Below are positions 14,584-18,965 of a DNA stretch of 18,965 bases, in pieces. Within the stretch, counting starts at the first letter, position 1; the number at the start of each line of letters is the position of its first letter. Source of the DNA: Clostridia bacterium. Its GTDB lineage: Bacteria; Bacillota; Clostridia; Clostridiales; Clostridiaceae. Location: contig RZYZ01000013.1 in the NCBI GenBank assembly GCA_009930125.1, positions 1 through 18,965 of the forward strand. The letters are read 5' to 3'. Made by a program: the position numbers and the translations under genes. The notes under the pieces are model-generated. The model did not search any database and was not told the DNA's origin. It saw only the letters and a program-made list of their open reading frames with translations.

Positions 14584-15820
14584 GATCATCATCGGGTACG
14601 TTTCCGCCTTCTTCATCATCATTCTGCTCTTTGCGGTGAGCATCTTCATGTTTGTTTCCACCAATCAGATCAGCAAGGTGGACCAGGACCTGATGCTCTT
14701 CAAGTCCGCTGTGCAGCGGGTCTATGACAGAGAACTCAAGGTGGCGCTTCCGCTGAATCCCAAGACCATCACCATCGTACGCGACAAGGATGGCAGACTG
14801 GACTCGGAATTCCCGCTTACGGAATTCTATCAGGATGGGCTCAGTGAGATTCAGGATATTCCGCTGGAGGAGATCCGAACCATCTCCTACAAAGGAGGTC
14901 ACTACAGAACCATCCGCTTCAATCTATTTCTGGAAGATGAACTGAGAGAGGTGCAGGTGCTCTACAACATCGATTCGGATATCAGAGTGCTGAACAGCCT
15001 GAAGAAAATTCTCATAAACGGAAGCATTCTCATCATCCTTACATCCATCGGTATCAGCTATGTGCTGGCCAACGCCACCATACGGCCCATGAAAGAATCC
15101 ATCGAGAAGGAGAGGGCATTTCTTCAGGATGCGTCTCATGAACTGAGAACGCCCATTGCGGTGATACAGAGTCGTCTGGAAGGACTGCTTCGTAATCCGG
15201 AAGAGAAGATCATCGACAAATACGAGTACATCGAACCGGCTCTTCGGGAAAGCAGGAGAATCTCCCGAATGGTCTCCAATCTGATGATTCTCACCAGAGC
15301 TGATGCAGGAGCGACCCTTGATAAGGTGGAGCGGTTTGACCTCAGAAAACTGGGCGATGACATCGCCATCATCTATGGAGAGTTCGCCATGATTCAGAAT
15401 AAAAGGTTCCGCTATGTTCCACCTTCCGAAGAGGTGGTCATCGAAGGAAACTATGAGAATCTGCATCAGCTTCTGATCATCCTCATGGATAATGCCCTGA
15501 AGTACACCAAGGATGAAGGCGTCATAGAGCTTGCCATATCCTCTTCCAAGGACAAGGGAATCATCCGTGTCATGGACAACGGTGTCGGCATCAAGGAAGA
15601 GAACCTGGACAAGGTCTTCACCCGGTTCTTCCGAGAAGACAAGGCGAGAAACAGAAACAACGGTGGAACCGGTCTTGGCCTGTCCATCGCCAAATGGATC
15701 ACGGACTGTCATGGCGGAACCATCACCGCCCAGAGAAGAAAAGAGGGTGGCACCATCATCGAGGTGCAGCTGCCCAAGGAAAACAGAAACCGAAACGGGA
15801 AACCGAAGGAAAAAGCGTAA
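14564..15820 (+). CDS. Membrane sensor histidine kinase, CiaH-like layout
   Basis: The sensor partner of the response regulator, 418 aa. TM1 is about residues 8-32, followed by an extracytoplasmic region of about 115 residues (33-148) and TM2 (149-170). TM2 runs almost directly into the kinase core through IRPMKESIEKERAFLQDASH, with no clear HAMP domain. The H-box ASHELRTPIAVIQS has phospho-acceptor H192. The ATPase domain has the N-box LLIILMDNALKY (N310), G1 DNGVGI (338-343), F-box FTRFFR and G2 GGTGLGLSIAKWI (367-379). The sequence near the H-box resembles CiaH of streptococci. The start ATG lies inside the regulator gene, with GGAGG upstream. The ligand is unknown; the outer domain has no cysteines, so a redox disulphide sensor is unlikely. 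Confidence 0.92.
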   Translation: MKKKKLRIIIGYVSAFFIIILLFAVSIFMFVSTNQISKVDQDLMLFKSAVQRVYDRELKVALPLNPKTITIVRDKDGRLDSEFPLTEFYQDGLSEIQDIPLEEIRTISYKGGHYRTIRFNLFLEDELREVQVLYNIDSDIRVLNSLKKILINGSILIILTSIGISYVLANATIRPMKESIEKERAFLQDASHELRTPIAVIQSRLEGLLRNPEEKIIDKYEYIEPALRESRRISRMVSNLMILTRADAGATLDKVERFDLRKLGDDIAIIYGEFAMIQNKRFRYVPPSEEVVIEGNYENLHQLLIILMDNALKYTKDEGVIELAISSSKDKGIIRVMDNGVGIKEENLDKVFTRFFREDKARNRNNGGTGLGLSIAKWITDCHGGTITAQRRKEGGTIIEVQLPKENRNRNGKPKEKA

Positions 15821-15841
15821 ACAGCAGAGCTGTCTGGAGAA

Positions 15842-15885
15842 GACTGATTGGCTTATCAGTCCGATCCGGATGGCTTTTTCTATTT
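15842..15885 (+). terminator. Weak terminator after the histidine kinase gene
   Basis: GACTGAT-TGGCTT-ATCAGTC (15842-15861) and a second small hairpin GTCCG-ATC-CGGAT (15859-15871) precede GGCTTTTTCTATTTCC. The stems are short, so termination may be partial and read into rimO. Confidence 0.4.
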
Positions 15886-15927
15886 CCATGAATTGGACGA
15901 GAAGTACGCTTCTCCGAAAGAGAACCA

Positions 15928-15956
15928 TTGGCAATTCCAGCAATTAAAGATATAAT
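15928..15956 (+). promoter_or_regulatory. Sigma-A type promoter of rimO
   Basis: TTGGCA (15928-15933), a 17-base spacer and TATAAT (15951-15956). It lies about 70 bases before the rimO start, so rimO has its own promoter. Confidence 0.85.
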
Positions 15957-16026
15957 ATACCGGAACTTAAAATGAAAGAGAACAGCGCATGCACAATTAT
16001 AAGAGGGAAACGGGGAGAAGAGAGAT

Positions 16027-17361
16027 TTGGGAAAATATAAAATCGGACTGATCAGTCTCGGCTGTGACAAGAATCGTGTGGATTCGGAAATCATGCTGGG
16101 TATGCTGAAGAATAAATATGAGATCACAGAGGATCCGAAGGAAGCGGAGATCATCATCGTCAATACCTGCGGCTTCATCGAAAGCGCCAAGCAGGAATCC
16201 ATCGATACCATTCTGGAGATGGCGGACTACAAGAAGCATCATAACTGTAAGCTCCTCATGGCTACAGGATGCCTGACCCAAAGGTATGGCGAGGAGCTTC
16301 TGACGCTCATGCCGGAGCTGGATATCATTCTAGGGGTGAACAATTACGGCTTCCTGGACCAGTATGTGGAGAAGTTCATCGAATCCAGAGAGAAGATTAT
16401 GGCCATCGATTATCTGGAAGAAGGAATCAATGAAGGGGAGCGTGTCCTCACCACAGGATTCGGCCAGACGGCGTACCTTAGAATTTCGGAGGGCTGCAGC
16501 AATTTCTGCACCTACTGCATCATTCCGAAGATTCGCGGAAAATACAGAAGCAGACCCATGGAGAACATTCTGGAAGAAGCGAAGATCCTGGCAGAAGGCG
16601 GCGTATCGGAGATCATCGTGGTGGGACAGGACACCACAAGATACGGCACCGATATCTACGGAAAGAAGTGTCTGACAATGCTCCTTCAGAAGCTCAAGGA
16701 AATAGAAGGCATCCGCTGGATCCGAGTGCTGTATCTCTATCCGGAAGAGTTTGATGATGCACTCATCGCTGAAATCAGAGACAACGAGAAAGTGGTGAAG
16801 TATCTGGATCTGCCCATTCAGCATATCAGTGATAGCGTACTGAAAAGAATGGCCAGAAGAACCACCAAGGAGGGCATTCTGACCCTCATTGAAAAGCTCC
16901 GGATGGAAGTGCCGGAGATTGTGCTCAGGACCTCTCTCATTGTGGGATTCCCACAGGAAACGGAAGAGGAGTTTAATGAGCTCTATGACTTCGTGAAGGA
17001 AGTGAAGTTTGATAAGCTGGGCGTCTTCACCTATTCCAAGGAGGAAGGCACAGCGGCAGCGCTTATGAAGGGTCAGGTGAAGAAGGCGGACAAGGAAAAG
17101 AGACTGGATCTCATCATGCGAAGACAGCAGGAAGTCAGCATAGAAGTCAACGAGAAGAAAATCGGAAGAGTTTACGAAGTGCTGGTGGAAGGCCTGGATG
17201 AGAACGGATACTACGGCAGAAGCTTTGAGATGGCACCGGAGATTGACGGCATGGTCTTCATCGAATCGAAAGAGGAACTCATGGTGGGTTCCTTTGTGAA
17301 GGTCGTGATCCGGGAAGCCATGGAGTATGATCTGGTGGGCGAGCCTGCAGCATCCCTGTAG
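16027..17361 (+). CDS. rimO: Ribosomal protein S12 methylthiotransferase RimO
   Basis: A radical-SAM enzyme of 444 aa that adds a methylthio group to a conserved aspartate of ribosomal protein S12. The N-terminal UPF0004 domain binds the auxiliary 4Fe-4S cluster through C13 (LGCDKN), C48 (NTCGF) and C82 (ATGCL). The radical-SAM core has the CxxxCxxC motif SEGCSNFCTYCIIPKIRGKY, giving C157, C161 and C164. A TRAM domain forms the C-terminus (about 375-440). The early GCDKN and the IPKIRG segment separate it from MiaB. The start is TTG: GGGGAG at 16012-16017 lies nine bases upstream and MGKYKIGLISLGC is the normal RimO N-terminus. Length is standard. A bidirectional terminator follows after about 95 bases. 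Confidence 0.95.
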   Translation: MGKYKIGLISLGCDKNRVDSEIMLGMLKNKYEITEDPKEAEIIIVNTCGFIESAKQESIDTILEMADYKKHHNCKLLMATGCLTQRYGEELLTLMPELDIILGVNNYGFLDQYVEKFIESREKIMAIDYLEEGINEGERVLTTGFGQTAYLRISEGCSNFCTYCIIPKIRGKYRSRPMENILEEAKILAEGGVSEIIVVGQDTTRYGTDIYGKKCLTMLLQKLKEIEGIRWIRVLYLYPEEFDDALIAEIRDNEKVVKYLDLPIQHISDSVLKRMARRTTKEGILTLIEKLRMEVPEIVLRTSLIVGFPQETEEEFNELYDFVKEVKFDKLGVFTYSKEEGTAAALMKGQVKKADKEKRLDLIMRRQQEVSIEVNEKKIGRVYEVLVEGLDENGYYGRSFEMAPEIDGMVFIESKEELMVGSFVKVVIREAMEYDLVGEPAASL

Positions 17362-17455
17362 TATGAAGGCTTAGCAGAACCCTCTGGTCCCGATCCGGGA
17401 GAAGAGACAGAAGTCCTTGAAGTCAAGATGGAGAATAAAAGCCTGTGAAACAGAA

Positions 17456-17492
17456 AAAGGGCATTGGTACGCTTAGGGTACCAATGCCCTTT
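17456..17492. terminator. Bidirectional terminator between rimO and the FNR-like gene
   Basis: A perfect 15-bp stem (17456-17470 with 17478-17492), loop GCTTAGG. T-rich sequence lies on both sides: AAAATCTTCTTTTTT downstream on plus, and CCTTTTTCTGTTTC downstream on minus. Confidence 0.88.
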
Positions 17493-17532
17493 AAAATCTT
17501 CTTTTTTCATGAGCGGCCCCGCCTGATCTCTA

Positions 17533-18249
17533 TCAGCCTTCCAGAATCTCCTCCAGTGCTTCCATGTCGAGAATTTCGATGCTCCGCTGACCGGAAAGAG
17601 CCAGGATTCCTTCCTCCTGCATGCTGGAGAGCTTCCTTGAGAGTGTCTCCTGGGAGGTTCCGATGATGCTGGCCAGGGTCCCTTTGCTGAAGGGAAGCCG
17701 GAAGGCATTCATGGAGAACTCTCTGGAGAGGTCCAGAAGATACTTGGCGATTCTCTGCTCCACATCGTACAGGCCCATGGATTCCACAATGTCCAGAACC
17801 TGCACATTCTTCTTGGCATATTGAGCCAGAATCTTCAGCCCCATCTCCGGATGCTCCATGAGGAGATCCCTGATGTCGGAGCCTTTGAGGATGCAGATGT
17901 TGGTCTTTTTCATGGCCTCCGCGGAGTTCATGATGGGCTTCTGGTCAAAGAGTGCATGTTCGCCGAGGAAGTCCTTGGGTCCCAGCACATGGAGAATCTG
18001 CTGCTTTCCCTGGCTAGACAGCTTGTATATTTTCACTTCTCCGCTATTGATGATATAGAGATTGTCTCCAGGATCACCAGGGGAGAAGATGATCTCGCCT
18101 TTATCATAATTTCTGTGTATGGATTTCGAGAGAATGAGATTTTTCTGCTCTATGGATAGGGAATCAAAGAGACTGATTTTATCCACACATGTGACGCCGT
18201 TTTTTCGGCAGCTGTCACATGAGCATCCGCAGCCTGTTTCTAATAGCAT
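17533..18249 (-). CDS. CRP/FNR-family regulator with FNR-type Fe-S cysteines
   Basis: A 238-aa transcription factor, probably sensing oxygen or NO through a 4Fe-4S cluster. The N-terminus carries C7, C9, C11, C14 and C21. C11-x2-C14-x6-C21 aligns with C20-x2-C23-x5-C29 of E. coli FNR, and C119 in TNICILKG aligns with FNR C122. A cNMP-binding-like barrel (about 28-125) has GDPGDNLYIINSGEVKIY, then a dimer helix (135-165) and HTH (185-212). E201, S204 and R205 in QETLSRKL match the FNR recognition residues E-x2-S-R, so an FNR-like TTGAT box is predicted as target. ATG 18249 is chosen because AGGTG ends six bases upstream; GTG 18258 would overlap that site. TTGTCA at 18310-18305 with a near-palindrome (18306-18318) may be its control region. 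Confidence 0.88.
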   Translation of the reverse strand: MLLETGCGCSCDSCRKNGVTCVDKISLFDSLSIEQKNLILSKSIHRNYDKGEIIFSPGDPGDNLYIINSGEVKIYKLSSQGKQQILHVLGPKDFLGEHALFDQKPIMNSAEAMKKTNICILKGSDIRDLLMEHPEMGLKILAQYAKKNVQVLDIVESMGLYDVEQRIAKYLLDLSREFSMNAFRLPFSKGTLASIIGTSQETLSRKLSSMQEEGILALSGQRSIEILDMEALEEILEG

Positions 18250-18321
18250 GGGTTTCACCTGTCCTTTATTTATCCTGATTTATCTAAAGATAGTAAACCA
18301 CGTATGACAATAATTATCAAC

Positions 18322-18350
18322 AAAAAAACAGAATGCGGATGCATTCTGTT
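18322..18350 (-). terminator. Rho-independent terminator of the zinc-ribbon/coiled-coil unit
   Basis: On the minus strand AACAGAATGC-ATCC-GCATTCTGTT forms a perfect 10-bp stem followed directly by a T-run (plus-strand A-run 18322-18328). It starts six bases after the stop codon of the 60-aa gene and separates that unit from the FNR-like gene. Confidence 0.88.
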
Positions 18351-18355
18351 CCCAT

Positions 18356-18538
18356 TTAGAGGATTCCCTCTTTCTTCAGCAGTGATTCAAGACTGGTTAC
18401 TTTTTCAGATAGGGTTCTGAACTTCTCTTTGATGAGTTCCTGCTCTGGTCCTTCTCCTAGAATCGCTTCCATGTCTGTTACTTCTGTCAGTGCATCTTCG
18501 ATATCCTTGTTGATGGCATCAATGATTTCTTTTTTCAT
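18356..18538 (-). CDS. Small coiled-coil protein, 60 aa
   Basis: A cytoplasmic, fully helical small protein with AGAGGTG four bases before ATG. It begins MKKEIIDAINKDIEDALTEV and ends KVTSLESLLKKEGIL. Both halves have heptad spacing of hydrophobic residues, with a G-rich turn (GEGPEQ) in the middle, which suggests a helical hairpin or dimer. It has no cysteines. It is the second gene of a two-gene unit, nine bases after the zinc-ribbon gene, and ends just before a strong terminator. I do not recognise a family. Confidence 0.75.
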   Translation of the reverse strand: MKKEIIDAINKDIEDALTEVTDMEAILGEGPEQELIKEKFRTLSEKVTSLESLLKKEGIL

Positions 18539-18547
18539 GCTTCACCT

Positions 18548-18790
18548 CTAATTTAATTCTTCCTGTTCTGGTTCCTGATTCATGGCGCCGATGAAAGGAG
18601 CTCTGAAAGAAAATTCTCTTTCATGACCACAGTTTTCACAGACACAGTGGGTAATATTTTCAGGTTTCCCGTTTTCAAAGGTGAGCCCTACAGATTCTGT
18701 CAGGTAATCTCCACCACAGATTTCGCACGGGGTGTTGTTGATGACTATATATTCACTTTCCACGAATTTCATTACTTCATTTAAATTCAC
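18548..18790 (-). CDS. Small zinc-ribbon protein, 80 aa
   Basis: A small cytoplasmic protein with two CxxC knuckles, C22/C25 (TPCEICGG) and C51/C54 (CVCENCGH), plus C49 and H56. The spacing fits a structural zinc ribbon. The N-terminal helix LNEVMKFVESEY precedes the ribbon, and the C-terminus is acidic (QEPEQEELN). The start is GTG 18790 with AAGGGAGG (18805-18798) seven bases upstream. It is the first gene of a unit with the 60-aa coiled-coil gene; the promoter at 18823-18851 serves both. Such ribbons are often protein-protein or nucleic-acid adaptors, but no function can be assigned. Confidence 0.78.
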   Translation of the reverse strand: MNLNEVMKFVESEYIVINNTPCEICGGDYLTESVGLTFENGKPENITHCVCENCGHEREFSFRAPFIGAMNQEPEQEELN

Positions 18791-18822
18791 TAGTTTGCCT
18801 CCCTTAGGAATAATTCTTCACT

Positions 18823-18851
18823 ATGTTAGCACTAAGATTCATTTAATGCAA
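18823..18851 (-). promoter_or_regulatory. Promoter of the zinc-ribbon/coiled-coil unit
   Basis: On the minus strand TTGCAT (18851-18846), a 17-base spacer and TAACAT (18828-18823), preceded by TGC as an extended -10. It begins only 20 bases from the likely mobile-element end. Confidence 0.65.
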
Positions 18852-18869
18852 CAAAGAAAACTGGGCTAA

Positions 18870-18965
18870 TTGACACTCCCACAGCTAAAGCAATGGGATT
18901 CTTGGGTGATTAAACGCCAGTCTGTTTCCAGTAGGCGAGTATGACCCCAAGCTGAGGGCATGCCA
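18870..18965 (-). mobile_element. Probable end of an IS200/IS605-type (tnpB) element, continuing past the window
   Basis: On the minus strand the sequence reads CCCAAGAATCCCATTGCTTT, then AGCTGTGGGAGTGTCAAT. This matches, from memory, the conserved end of many tnpB-bearing IS605-family elements, where a CCCAC...GTGGG hairpin near the tnpB stop codon is followed by TCAA. Here the stem has one G-U pair and one mismatch when read as minus-strand RNA. That strand therefore likely carries the tnpB 3' end and omega-RNA scaffold. Two frames are open across the visible part: one ends ITQESHCFSCGSVN at 18866, the other ends at the hairpin TAG. The tnpB body would lie beyond the right edge. The boundary at 18870 is estimated from TCAA. 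Confidence 0.5.

Noticed and set aside
14924..15943. A 339-codon open frame on the minus strand opposite the histidine kinase
   Set aside because: Shadow of a gene with complete H, N and G boxes; no promoter or ribosome site.
18305..18320. Possible FNR box before the FNR-like gene
   Set aside because: Only one TTGAT half-site is present on the minus strand; the second half does not match ATCAA, so it is noted only as a near-palindrome.

Overview
The window looks like an ordinary chromosomal stretch of a low-to-medium GC Gram-positive bacterium of the Bacillota, most likely Clostridia-like. The reasons are strong AGGAGG-type ribosome sites, frequent TTG/GTG starts, an isoleucyl-tRNA synthetase that looks like the cysteine-free type 2 form, a CcpA-like regulator next to a YutG-like PgpA protein, CiaH-like histidine kinase features, an FNR-type Fe-S regulator, and many Rho-independent terminators. 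I do not assign a genus. No tRNA or rRNA gene, CRISPR array or prophage was seen.

Layout. 1-1400: the 3' half of ileS with a strong terminator. 1400-3280: a CcpA/LacI-type regulator and a PgpA-family protein in one transcription unit, closed by a terminator. 3280-4970: a MATE exporter with a hairpin-rich leader. 4970-8800: a run of small, mostly envelope-associated genes on the plus strand: a 49-aa membrane protein, a DUF985 cupin, two lipoproteins, an AT-rich three-helix membrane protein followed by what may be a gene remnant, a 44-aa membrane protein, a GNAT acetyltransferase and a 69-aa membrane protein. 8800-13550: a heterodimeric ABC exporter on the minus strand, diverging from a MarR regulator, with two near-consensus promoters flanking one palindrome. 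13600-15890: a 57-aa membrane protein (minus) diverging from a two-component system (plus). 15900-17490: rimO with its own promoter and a bidirectional terminator. 17530-18800 (minus): an FNR-like regulator and a two-gene unit for a zinc-ribbon protein and a coiled-coil protein. 18870-18965: sequence resembling the end of an IS200/IS605-type (tnpB) element that continues beyond the window.

How the genes work together. The clearest regulatory unit is marR with the ABC exporter: the MarR protein probably binds the palindrome that touches both -35 boxes. The two-component genes overlap and share an upstream region with the small membrane protein. Most other genes are short units bounded by terminators. 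I did not find a clearly new multi-gene system. The best leads are small membrane proteins shorter than usual annotation limits, two candidate structured leaders (MATE gene and the 49-aa gene), and the zinc-ribbon/coiled-coil pair.
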